A DNA stretch of 22,408 bases from positions 1-22,408 of the forward strand of contig DASVEW010000010.1 of assembly GCA_036380355.1 (NCBI GenBank). The letters are read 5' to 3'. The DNA is from JACDAN01 sp036380355 (GTDB lineage: Bacteria > Actinomycetota > Thermoleophilia > Gaiellales > Gaiellaceae). The notes under the pieces were generated by a model that made no database searches, was not told the origin of the DNA, and saw nothing but the letters and a program-made list of their open reading frames with translations. The position numbers and the translations under genes are program-made. Within the stretch, counting starts at the first letter, position 1. Every line of letters begins with the position of its first letter. Below are positions 1 to 7,014 of the stretch, piece after piece.

Positions 1-1
1 G

Positions 2-583
2 TCCTCGTACGAGCGGTTGGAGTTCCTCGGCGACAGCGTGCTCGAGCTCGCGGTCGCACGGGCGCTCTACGAGCGCTATCCCGAGCTTCCGGAAGGCCGG
101 TTGGCGAAGATCCGCTCGCACGTCGTCTCCCGCGCGAGCTGTGCCGTCGTCTCTCGTGAGCTGGGGCTTGGCAGCCGCCTCGTCGAGAAGGGCGAGGGGA
201 TCGTGCCGGAGGAGGAGCTCGGCAGGCTCTCCCGGAACCGCAACGTCCTGGCGGCCCTCCTCGAGGCGGCGCTGGCGGCACTCTTCCTCGAGCACGGCTT
301 CCAGCCGATCGGGGAGGCAATCGTCGAGGCCTTCAGCGGGCGGATCGAGTACGCAGCGACGACTCACGTGGACTTCAAGACGGAGCTCCAGGAACAGCTT
401 GCCGCGCTCGGACGCCAGGTGAGCTACTCGGTGCTGGAGGTCGAGGGGCCGCCGCACGACCGGAAGTTCACGTCCGCCGCGGTCATTGACGGTGACCACG
501 CCGGCGTCGGTGTCGGGTTGTCGAAGAAGGCCGCCGAGCAGGAAGCCGCGAAGCAGGCGCTCGAGAAGGTCCGCGCCGTCTAG
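2..583 (+). CDS. rnc: Ribonuclease III, 3' part (5' end outside window)
   Basis: RNase III cleaves double-stranded RNA in rRNA maturation and mRNA turnover. The frame is already open at base 2 and reads SSYERLEFLGDSVLEL, the RNase III signature with its Mg2+-binding acidic residues, so a TTG at 17 inside this motif cannot be the true start and the gene begins upstream of the window. The catalytic helical domain fills about residues 1-120 of the visible part. The last ~70 residues, from DFKTELQEQLA to the AAEQEAAKQALE helix, form a C-terminal double-stranded RNA-binding domain. About 193 codons are visible, so only the first ~30-40 residues should be missing. In many bacteria rnc lies next to smc; here a secreted-protein gene on the other strand separates them. 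Identification is secure. Confidence 0.96.
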   Translation, partial: SSYERLEFLGDSVLELAVARALYERYPELPEGRLAKIRSHVVSRASCAVVSRELGLGSRLVEKGEGIVPEEELGRLSRNRNVLAALLEAALAALFLEHGFQPIGEAIVEAFSGRIEYAATTHVDFKTELQEQLAALGRQVSYSVLEVEGPPHDRKFTSAAVIDGDHAGVGVGLSKKAAEQEAAKQALEKVRAV

Positions 584-608
584 CGACGACGCGGACCCTC
601 CGAACTAG

Positions 609-2234
609 CTAGCAGCCGATCACCCGCTTGATCCGCTGGGCATCGGCGATCAGGCGGTTCGCCTGCGCGCTGGTGATCCAGCGAAACGTCACGGCGACGC
701 GGACGACGTAGATGTAGTAGTCGAGCCCCCTGCACGCGAGCGTCCGGTTGTTCTGAATCACGTACGCGAAGACGCTCTGGAGCTGGCTCTTTAGCGATGG
801 CGAGAGCGACCGGAACCCCCAGACCGCAAGGGTCGCGTCGATCAAGTCGACGAGCTGCTCAGGCGCACCCTTCACGACGACGCTGAAGGACCCGCTCGCC
901 GCGTTGCCCGCCGCGTCGGTTCCCGTGCAGTTCACGACCGTCGTGCCGATCGCGAACGTCCCGCCCGAGGGCGGAGAGCACCCAACGGCCGGCGAGGGAT
1001 CGTGGTCGTCGGTCGCGGTCGCCGCATAGTTGACGACCGCGCCCGCGGGCATCGTCGCGTTGACGACGATCGTGCCGGGCAGGGAGAGTGTCGGCGCCGT
1101 CGTGTCGGTCGCCGGCGGCGTCGTCTGGTTCGGGAGAACGGAGATGACCTCCCCGAACCGAGCGGCGACGACGATGTCCGGTAGCCCGCTGCCGTTGAGC
1201 TCGGCGATCTGGATCGACGCGGGGCTGTCCCCGGCCGGGAAGCTCTGCACCGAGCCGAACGTCCCGCTCCCGTCCCCGGCGAGGACTGAGACCGTGTCGC
1301 TCTCCGAGGCGGCGATCGCGAGGTCGTTGTGGCCGTCCCCGTCGAGGTCGCCGACGGCGATCGACTTCGGGCCGTCGCCTCCCGCGTAGCTCGTATGGGG
1401 CGCGAACGCGCCGGAGCCGTCGCCGATCAGCACGGACGCGAGGTCGTTGAACAGGTTCGCCGCCGCGATGTCGAGATGGCCGTCCTCCTTCAGGTCGCCG
1501 AGGGCCACGCCCTGCGGGCCGTTGTCCGCGGTGTACAGGTCCGGCGCGCCGAGATTGCCCGTGCCGTCACCCTGGAGGACCGTCACCTGGTCGGCGTCGA
1601 ACGCGGCGACGACCACGTCCAGGTCACCGTCGTGGTCGAGATCGCCCAGCGCCAGGGCATGCGGGCCGTTTCCGGCGGGGAAGTCGGTCCGGTGGCCGAA
1701 GGAACCGGAGCCGTCGCCGAGGAGCACGGAGACCGTGTCGGAGACGCGGTTTGCGACGACCAGGTCGCGGTTGTGATCCCCGTCGAGGTCGCCGATCGCG
1801 ACCGCGTGCGGCTGGTCGCCGACGGCGTACGACGTCGCGGAGCCGAAGCCGCCCGTCCCGTTGCCGAGGAACACCGAGACGCTGTTGCTCAGCCGGTTGG
1901 CAACCGCCAGGTCGGTGGCGCCGTCCCCGTCCACGTCACCCGCGTCTACCGAGAGCGGACCGGCGCCGGTCGGGTACGTGGTGGCCGCACCGAAGCCGCC
2001 GCTGCCGTTCCCCAGCAGGATCCCGATGTTGTCGGTGTTGCCGTTCGCGACCGCCACGTCAACCGCTCCGTCGCCGTTCAGGTCCGCGGTCACGAGCGAG
2101 ACGGGGCGTATGCCTCCGGTCGGATAGCTGGTCGGCGCACCGAACGACACCGCGTGGGCGAGGCCGGGCGCGAGCAATGCGAAGCCGGCCGCGAGTGCCA
2201 GCAGCCCTCGACGGCGCGGTCGGATGGTTGTCAT
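609..2234 (-). CDS. Secreted seven-bladed FG-GAP/VCBS propeller with HYR and FIMAH-like domains
   Basis: A predicted exported 541-aa protein of unknown ligand. Residues 1-28 form a signal peptide: an arginine-rich start, a hydrophobic core and an AHA cleavage site. Seven calcium-binding-type loops (DLNGDGAVD, DVDGDGATD, DLDGDHNRD, DLDHDGDLD, DLKEDGHLD, DLDGDGHND, ELNGSGLPD) begin at residues 51, 100, 149, 198, 247, 296 and 345, an exact 49-residue period that suggests a seven-bladed integrin-like propeller. The last loop has lost part of its acidic set. Residues ~375-455 resemble a HYR (hyalin repeat) Ig-like domain with a Cys pair. The C-terminal ~80 residues, with ACRGLDYYIYVV and QANRLIADAQRI, resemble the FIMAH domain found at the end of such surface proteins. 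GGAGG sits 5 bases before the ATG, unlike its neighbours. A role in adhesion or surface binding is inference. Confidence 0.9.
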   Translation of the reverse strand: MTTIRPRRRGLLALAAGFALLAPGLAHAVSFGAPTSYPTGGIRPVSLVTADLNGDGAVDVAVANGNTDNIGILLGNGSGGFGAATTYPTGAGPLSVDAGDVDGDGATDLAVANRLSNSVSVFLGNGTGGFGSATSYAVGDQPHAVAIGDLDGDHNRDLVVANRVSDTVSVLLGDGSGSFGHRTDFPAGNGPHALALGDLDHDGDLDVVVAAFDADQVTVLQGDGTGNLGAPDLYTADNGPQGVALGDLKEDGHLDIAAANLFNDLASVLIGDGSGAFAPHTSYAGGDGPKSIAVGDLDGDGHNDLAIAASESDTVSVLAGDGSGTFGSVQSFPAGDSPASIQIAELNGSGLPDIVVAARFGEVISVLPNQTTPPATDTTAPTLSLPGTIVVNATMPAGAVVNYAATATDDHDPSPAVGCSPPSGGTFAIGTTVVNCTGTDAAGNAASGSFSVVVKGAPEQLVDLIDATLAVWGFRSLSPSLKSQLQSVFAYVIQNNRTLACRGLDYYIYVVRVAVTFRWITSAQANRLIADAQRIKRVIGC

Positions 2235-2493
2235 TCGTTCCTCCGTGGGTTGACGGCGGCAGCACGGACGGGCGGCGTCCTCGACTCACCGTAGGAACGC
2301 GGCGAGCGCTGCACCAGCCAGTCTTGGGATGGGTTTTCCTGGCCGTCCGAACGGCTTCCGCGCTTTCCTCTTAACACTCCTGGTTTTCGCGTCGAGCCGA
2401 GGCGATTCGAGGGTCCGGTCGACCGTGCTTTCGAGCTGGACTACGGTCGCCTGGAGTTCGGGCTCCTTCGTTCGCGCCATCCGCATGACGGAC

Positions 2494-2499
2494 TAGCGT
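2494..2499 (+). promoter_or_regulatory. Candidate -10 box (TAGCGT) for leaderless smc
   Basis: TAGCGT ends 9 bases before the GTG of smc, and no SD-like purine run precedes that GTG. The same TAnnnT-to-start spacing recurs at other genes of this window. No convincing -35 box is visible. The 2235-2508 intergenic stretch shows nothing else I can name. Confidence 0.45.
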
Positions 2500-2508
2500 T
2501 CCGGCGGC

Positions 2509-5037
2509 GTGCATCTCCGCGCCATCCGCATCCGCGGCTTCAAGTCCTTCCCTGAACCGGTCGAGGTTCGCCTCGAGCCGGGCGTGGCCGTGGTCGTCGG
2601 GCCGAACGGCTCGGGGAAGTCGAACGTGGCCGACGCGCTCCTCTGGGCCTCGGGAAGCCTGAGCCCCAGCGAGCTGCGTGCCGAGAAGCCCGACGACGTC
2701 CTCTTCGCCGGCTCCGGTGTCCGCCAGCCGGTCCCGTACTGCCAGGTCGAGCTCGTGCTCGACAACGCCGACGACACACTGCCGGAGCTGCCGGCGGAGG
2801 TCTCCGTCATGCGGCGCCTCCACCGAGGAGGGGAGGGTCAGTACCTGATCAACGGGTCGGCGGTCCGGCGCACCGACCTCGTCGAGCTGCTCGCCGACGT
2901 GGGCCTGGGCGGCGCGGCCGGCTCCGTGATCTCGCAGGGCAAGGTGGAGGAGATCCTCGCCTCGAAGCCGGAGGAGCGCCGCGCGCTGGTCGAGGAGGCC
3001 GCGGGCCTGGGGAAGTTCAAGCGTCGCCGGCACCGGGCGGAGCTGAAGCTCGCGCGGGTGGGACAGGATGTCGCGCGGGCGAGGGACATCGAGGCCGAGG
3101 TCAAGAAGCGCCTCCGACCGCTCGCGCTGCAGGCGAGCGCTGCGCAGCGGGCCGAGAAGCTCGGGGGCGAGATCGCCTCGCTGGAAGCGGCGGTCGCGAC
3201 CCTCGATCTGGCGGCGATCGACGAGCGGATCGAGGAAGCGGCGGAGCGGCGCTCGGCCGCCGACCACGCCAAGCGGCGAACGGAGGCGAAGCTCGAGGAG
3301 CTCCTCGCCGAGCGGCACCGGGCCGAGGAGGAGCTCGCGGACGCCGCGGGCAAGCGCGAGTCCGCGACCGCCGCGCTGTACCGGCTTCGGAGCGCCGGCG
3401 AGCGGGTCGAGTTGCGGCGCGAGAGCGCGGCGTCTCTGGTGGAGTCCCTTCGCCAAGCAGCGACCAGGCCGCGGCTCCCGACGGGCCCCTCGGCGGCCGA
3501 CCTGCGCCGCCGGAAGCTCCGCGAAGAGGCCGGGCTTGCGCGTGAGCGGCTCGGAGCGCTGGAGCGGACCTTGGCCGAGCGGGAGGGGGTTCCGCCGGCG
3601 GCACGCGCCCTCGCCGAGGCCGGCCACGAGCTGCTGCTCTCCAGGTTGGACGTCGCTCCCGGCGACGAGCGGGCGGTCGCGGCCGCGCTGCGTGGACGTG
3701 GGGCCGCCGTGCTCGCGCCGGACGAGGAGGCGGCGCTCCGGCTCGTCGACGAAGCTCGCGCGAGAGGGCTGGGGAGCCTAAACGTCGTCGTCGACGAGAA
3801 GGTCGACGAGTTCGTGATCGTCGAACGCGGCGAGCTGCTCGCCCAGTCGAAGCTCGCGGTGACCCGCGAGGGGATCGCCTACGACCCTGGCGCACGTGAG
3901 GTCTGGTTCGCGGGCGAGGCGGCCGAGGCCGTCCTGCTCGAGCTCGAAGCCCGGCGCCGAAGGCTCGCCGACGAGATCGCGGCGCTCGAGCGCGAGGCGG
4001 ACGCAGTCGTGGACGAACGGCGAGCCGTCGCGGCGGAGGACGACGGGCGCTACCGCCCGCACATCGCCCTGGCGGAGCGGCTGGAGCGTGCGCTGACGGC
4101 GGCCGGCTCGGCAACCGCGCGGTGGGAACCGACGCTCCGAGCACGCGTCGACGCCGGCACCACACGGACCGGCGGGCTCGCCGAGGAGCTCCGGCGCCTC
4201 GGCGGCGCCGAGGCCGAGATCCGCCGCGAGGCCGGCGAAGCGGCATCGGGTGCCGGGGCGATCGACGTGGAGCTCGCGCGGCTCCAGGCCGAGCGCGACG
4301 AGGCCCAGCGGCGGTTCGACGCGGCCGGCGCCGAGCCGGCCGAAGGAGACGACAGGGAGGCGATCGCCGAGCGCCTCGAGCGGCTGCGCCGCCGTCGCGA
4401 GGAGCTCGGCCGCGTGAACCCGCTCGCCGCCGAGGAGTACGAGCGCGAGAAGGAATCGCTCGCCGAGCTGACGGCGCAGCGCGAGGACCTCGAGCACAGC
4501 CTCGACGAGCTCGCCAAGCTTCGGGACGACCTCGACCGCACGGTCGAGCGCCGCTTCGCCGAGACGTTCGACGCGGTGAGCGGGCACTTCGAGGAGGTCG
4601 CCGCGACGCTGTTCCCGGGCGGGCAAGGCCGCCTGCGTCTCACGGGCGAGAGCGAGGGCGACGACGAGGAGGCCGCGCCAGGGATCGAGGTCGAGCTGCG
4701 CCCGGCCGGCAAGAGGGTGACCCGGCTCTCGCTGCTCTCCGGCGGCGAGAAGGCGCTCGGCGCGATCTCGTTCCTCTTCGCGCTCTTCCTCGCCCGCCCA
4801 TGCCCGTTCTACCTCCTCGACGAGGTCGAGGCTGCGCTCGACGATGCCAACATCGGCCGCTTCGTCGAGCTCGTCCGGCGCTTCTCGGACCGGGCGCAGT
4901 TCATCGTCATCACGCACCAGAAGAAGACGATGGAGGCGGCAGACGTCCTCTACGGGGTCACGATGGGCTCGGACGGCGTCTCGCAGGTCGTCTCGCGCCG
5001 CCTGCCGCGCGAGTCTGCGACTGAAGCCGCGGCCTAG
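2509..5037 (+). CDS. smc: Chromosome partition protein SMC, short-armed form
   Basis: SMC is the ATPase core of condensin and organises and segregates the chromosome. The head is split as usual: Walker A GPNGSGKSN at residues 31-39 and the ISQGKVEEIL segment near 141; then, C-terminally, the signature LSGGEK at 743-748 and Walker B FYLLDEVEAALDD at 767-779. A hinge-like domain lies at about 361-475 (DERAVAAALRGRGAAVLAP), flanked by charged Ala/Glu/Arg/Leu coiled coils at about 170-355 and 476-690. Total length is 842 residues, whereas bacterial SMC is usually about 1150-1200; both arms are shortened while head and hinge motifs are complete, so this does not look like a broken gene. The GTG start gives MHLRAIRIRGFKSF, which matches family N-termini. 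Its stop overlaps that of the convergent MmcQ-like gene. RecN and SbcC are excluded by the hinge and head motifs. Confidence 0.93.
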   Translation: MHLRAIRIRGFKSFPEPVEVRLEPGVAVVVGPNGSGKSNVADALLWASGSLSPSELRAEKPDDVLFAGSGVRQPVPYCQVELVLDNADDTLPELPAEVSVMRRLHRGGEGQYLINGSAVRRTDLVELLADVGLGGAAGSVISQGKVEEILASKPEERRALVEEAAGLGKFKRRRHRAELKLARVGQDVARARDIEAEVKKRLRPLALQASAAQRAEKLGGEIASLEAAVATLDLAAIDERIEEAAERRSAADHAKRRTEAKLEELLAERHRAEEELADAAGKRESATAALYRLRSAGERVELRRESAASLVESLRQAATRPRLPTGPSAADLRRRKLREEAGLARERLGALERTLAEREGVPPAARALAEAGHELLLSRLDVAPGDERAVAAALRGRGAAVLAPDEEAALRLVDEARARGLGSLNVVVDEKVDEFVIVERGELLAQSKLAVTREGIAYDPGAREVWFAGEAAEAVLLELEARRRRLADEIAALEREADAVVDERRAVAAEDDGRYRPHIALAERLERALTAAGSATARWEPTLRARVDAGTTRTGGLAEELRRLGGAEAEIRREAGEAASGAGAIDVELARLQAERDEAQRRFDAAGAEPAEGDDREAIAERLERLRRRREELGRVNPLAAEEYEREKESLAELTAQREDLEHSLDELAKLRDDLDRTVERRFAETFDAVSGHFEEVAATLFPGGQGRLRLTGESEGDDEEAAPGIEVELRPAGKRVTRLSLLSGGEKALGAISFLFALFLARPCPFYLLDEVEAALDDANIGRFVELVRRFSDRAQFIVITHQKKTMEAADVLYGVTMGSDGVSQVVSRRLPRESATEAAA

Positions 5038-5360
5038 CGGCGCAGGTCGCGCGCGATCAGCCAGGAGTCCTCGATGCGATCGCGGAGGTTCTCCGCCGTC
5101 GCCGCCTCCAGCCGCACGAGCACGACCCGCGGATAGTTCTCGTAGTGCGGCGTGACGTAGAAGAGCTCGGGCTCGCCGGCGAGCATCAGGGGTCGCTCGT
5201 CGGGGTCGCACCGGATCACGAGCGCGCCCTCCGCCTCCCGGTGCGGGCTCATGCCCGCGAACCACTTGCCCCGCACCTTGAACGACGGGTGACCCCACGA
5301 CGTCGTCTCCTCGGCGTCGGCGAGCGCCAGCGCGAGCTCCCGCACCTCGTCCCACTCCAT
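5034..5360 (-). CDS. MmcQ/YjbR-family protein
   Basis: A 108-residue protein of the MmcQ/YjbR family, which has a CyaY-like fold and is usually described as possibly DNA-binding; the cellular role is not established. Family-typical segments are TTSWGHPSFKVRGKWFAGM (residues ~20-37), VIRCDPDERPLML (~48-60) and FYVTPHYENYPRVVLVRL (~67-84). The ATG at 5360 gives MEWDEVRELALALADAEE, the usual N-terminus; the frame stays open further upstream but would run antisense into ftsY. It lies antisense between smc and ftsY, sharing a CTAG with the smc stop and only 23 bases from the ftsY start. It has no SD, and a TAGCCT box lies 7 bases before its ATG. Confidence 0.85.
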   Translation of the reverse strand: MEWDEVRELALALADAEETTSWGHPSFKVRGKWFAGMSPHREAEGALVIRCDPDERPLMLAGEPELFYVTPHYENYPRVVLVRLEAATAENLRDRIEDSWLIARDLRR

Positions 5361-5367
5361 CGGGCTG

Positions 5368-5377
5368 AGGCTAGCCT
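5368..5377. promoter_or_regulatory. Palindromic AGGCTAGCCT, candidate bidirectional -10 element
   Basis: A perfect 10-bp inverted repeat sits in the middle of the 23-base gap between the divergent mmcQ-like and ftsY genes. Read rightward it gives TAGCCT 6 bases before the ftsY ATG; read leftward it gives TAGCCT 7 bases before the MmcQ-like ATG. Both genes lack an SD. One element could therefore set leaderless initiation in both directions, or serve as an operator for a dimeric regulator. Confidence 0.5.
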
Positions 5378-5383
5378 GCCGCG

Positions 5384-6334
5384 ATGGCCAGGAGCTGGGG
5401 CGAGTTTCTCGGTGATTCCGACACGCCGGACGAGACCGGCGAAGAGCAGGCGGGGTTCTTCTCGCGACTGCGCGACTCGCTGGGGAAGAGCCGCCGTGCG
5501 CTGACCGAGCAGATCGCCGCTGCCGCGTTCGACCCGGGTGACCACGACGCCTGGGAGCGCCTCGAGGAAGCGCTGATCGCCGCCGACGTGGGCGTTCCGA
5601 CCACCGCCGAGCTCGTCCGGCGGCTCGAGGCCCGCGGCGACGTCGGCGAGCTCGGCGCGGCGCTGAGCGAGGAGGCCGCACAGCTCCTGGGCGAGCCGCC
5701 CAGCCTCGACCTCGGCGCGCAGCCGACCGTGATCCTCGTCGTCGGCGTCAACGGCACCGGCAAGACGACGACGATCGGCAAGCTGGCGCAGAAGCTCCGC
5801 GAGCACGACCACTCCGTGCTGCTCGCCGCCGCCGACACGTTCCGCGCCGCGGCCGAGGAGCAGTTGGAGATCTGGGCCGAGCGCGCCGGCGCGGACTTCG
5901 TCGGCTCCGAACGCGGGGGAGACCCGGCGGCGGTCGCCTACGACGCGGTCGAGGCGGCGACCGCGCGCGGCCGCGACGTGGTCATCGTCGACACGGCCGG
6001 CCGGCTCCACACGCAGACGAACCTCATGGAGGAGCTTGCGAAGGTGCGCCGCGTGATCGAGCGCCGACTCCCGGGCGCGCCGCACGAGACGCTCCTCGTC
6101 GTGGACGCGACGACCGGCCAGAACGGGCTCCAGCAGGCGCGCCTCTTCGGCGACGCGGTGGATGTGTCAGGCGTCGCCCTGACCAAGCTGGACGGCTCCG
6201 CGAAAGGCGGTGTCGCGCTCGCCATCGCCCACGAGCTCGGTCTCCCGGTCAAGCTCGTGGGCGTCGGTGAGGGCCTCGACGACCTGCGGCCGTTCGACGC
6301 CCGGGACTACGCGACCGCGCTGCTCTCGGGCTAG
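5384..6334 (+). CDS. ftsY: Signal recognition particle receptor FtsY
   Basis: FtsY is the SRP receptor GTPase that docks Ffh-ribosome complexes at the membrane. In its 316 residues I see a short acidic N-terminal region with GFFSRLRDSL (residues 24-33), a helical N domain to about 105, then the G domain: G1 GVNGTGKTTT at 121-130, DTFRAAAEEQ at 151-160, DTAGR at 203-207, TKLD at 267-270 and GVGEGLDDLRPF at 293-304. The long acidic A domain of E. coli FtsY is absent, as in many Actinomycetota and Gram-positives. The ATG at 5384 has no SD but carries TAGCCT 6 bases upstream. The stop shares a CTAG with the convergent dodecin gene. Its partner ffh lies 3.6 kb downstream on the same strand. Confidence 0.97.
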   Translation: MARSWGEFLGDSDTPDETGEEQAGFFSRLRDSLGKSRRALTEQIAAAAFDPGDHDAWERLEEALIAADVGVPTTAELVRRLEARGDVGELGAALSEEAAQLLGEPPSLDLGAQPTVILVVGVNGTGKTTTIGKLAQKLREHDHSVLLAAADTFRAAAEEQLEIWAERAGADFVGSERGGDPAAVAYDAVEAATARGRDVVIVDTAGRLHTQTNLMEELAKVRRVIERRLPGAPHETLLVVDATTGQNGLQQARLFGDAVDVSGVALTKLDGSAKGGVALAIAHELGLPVKLVGVGEGLDDLRPFDARDYATALLSG

Positions 6335-6537
6335 CGTTCGACCGCGAAGGCGATGTTGACCGTCGTGCGGTACTCGCTGATCCGGTCGTTCTCGACGACC
6401 GCGCTCATCGAGACCACCTGCGCGCCGTGGATCCCGCGCACCGTCTTCGCCGCCTCCTGAACCGCTGCATCGGCCGCCTTGGCGAAGCTCTCGGGCGACG
6501 AGCCGATGATCGTGACGACCTTCGCGATGTCCGCCAT
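6331..6537 (-). CDS. Dodecin-family small protein
   Basis: A 68-residue dodecin-family protein. Dodecins form hollow dodecamers that bind flavins or related cofactors. Visible are the helix SPESFAKAADAAVQEAAKTV (about residues 13-32) and the strands VVSMSAVVEN and EYRTTVNIAF, in the family's beta-alpha-beta-beta order. The Trp that stacks on flavin in archaeal dodecin aligns with Gly here (GIHGAQV), as in the second, non-Trp bacterial group, so flavin binding is uncertain. I chose the second ATG (6537) because AGGAGG then lies 7 bases upstream, while the first ATG (6543) abuts it. It is the last of three related small genes on this strand, and its stop overlaps the ftsY stop. Confidence 0.88.
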   Translation of the reverse strand: MADIAKVVTIIGSSPESFAKAADAAVQEAAKTVRGIHGAQVVSMSAVVENDRISEYRTTVNIAFAVER

Positions 6538-6600
6538 GTACATCCCTCCTAGGTTGGTTGCTAGACGGTGCGTGCCCGTGAATCGCGGGCGTTTCGAGGT

Positions 6601-6756
6601 CTACCCGCCGGGTCGCAGGATCACCCGGTATTCGTGGAGGGGGTTCTTCTTGCGGACCTCGATCGCCTCGATGACGGCCGTCGTCCCGACCGGCTTGTCC
6701 TCCATGGCGGCCTCGACCGCTTCCTTGATCGATTGCCTCCACTTATCCGCAGCCAT
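6601..6756 (-). CDS. Very small dodecin-like protein
   Basis: A 51-residue ORF with a strong SD (AAAGGAG, 4 bases before the ATG). The product has a helix SIKEAVEAAMEDK (about residues 9-21) and strands TAVIEAIEVRKKN and HEYRVILRPGG, the same helix-strand-strand layout as the dodecin gene downstream; the first dodecin strand appears to be missing. Its end NPLHEYRVILRPGG resembles NPIGDYIVVLGAGG of the gene just upstream, which argues that it is real and paralogous. It lies 13 bases after that gene, so the two are probably co-transcribed. No function can be assigned beyond possible oligomeric ligand binding or storage. Confidence 0.72.
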   Translation of the reverse strand: MAADKWRQSIKEAVEAAMEDKPVGTTAVIEAIEVRKKNPLHEYRVILRPGG

Positions 6757-6769
6757 GATGCTCCTTTCG

Positions 6770-6979
6770 TTAGCCGCCGGCTCCCAGCACGACGATGTAG
6801 TCGCCGATCGGGTTGGTGACGGTGACGTACATGTCGACCACCCTCAGCTGGACGGGCGGATCCCACTGCCTCCGCCGCTTGAGATCCCTCTCGGCTTTCT
6901 TGACGGCGTCCTGTGCCGCCTTCGCGAAGCTGGCGCCGGGACCCCTGGACTTGCCCACCCAAGTCTTCCCGATGGCCAT
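6770..6979 (-). CDS. Dodecin-like small protein
   Basis: A 69-residue protein with a clear SD (GGGAGG, 6 bases before the ATG). It reads ASFAKAAQDAVKKAERDLKR (about residues 16-35), nearly the same helix as SFAKAADAAV in the third gene of the cluster, followed by strands WDPPVQLRVVDMYVTVTN and GDYIVVLGAGG. The arrangement fits a divergent dodecin fold with an inserted WDPP segment. It starts 35 bases after the stop of the cyclase/ATPase gene on the same strand and heads the run of three small paralogues. A TAGGAT that overlaps the end of the cyclase/ATPase gene (about 7011-7016) could also give it its own promoter. Confidence 0.75.
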   Translation of the reverse strand: MAIGKTWVGKSRGPGASFAKAAQDAVKKAERDLKRRRQWDPPVQLRVVDMYVTVTNPIGDYIVVLGAGG

Positions 6980-7014
6980 TCCGTCCTCCCTTCCGCGTGT
7001 CCTGGGCTGCGATC

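Noticed and set aside
2286..2486. 66-codon minus-strand ORF between the propeller gene and smc
   Set aside because: No SD, basic low-complexity product, overlaps the smc upstream region; no sign of selection visible.
3778..5355. Long minus-strand open frame (525 codons) opposite smc
   Set aside because: It is an antisense shadow of the smc coding frame in GC-rich DNA, with low-complexity Arg/Glu/Leu sequence; smc has all family motifs.
6548..6600. Inverted repeat GCCCG...CGGGC between two dodecin-like genes
   Set aside because: Only a 5-bp stem and no T-run on the minus strand; too weak to call a terminator.
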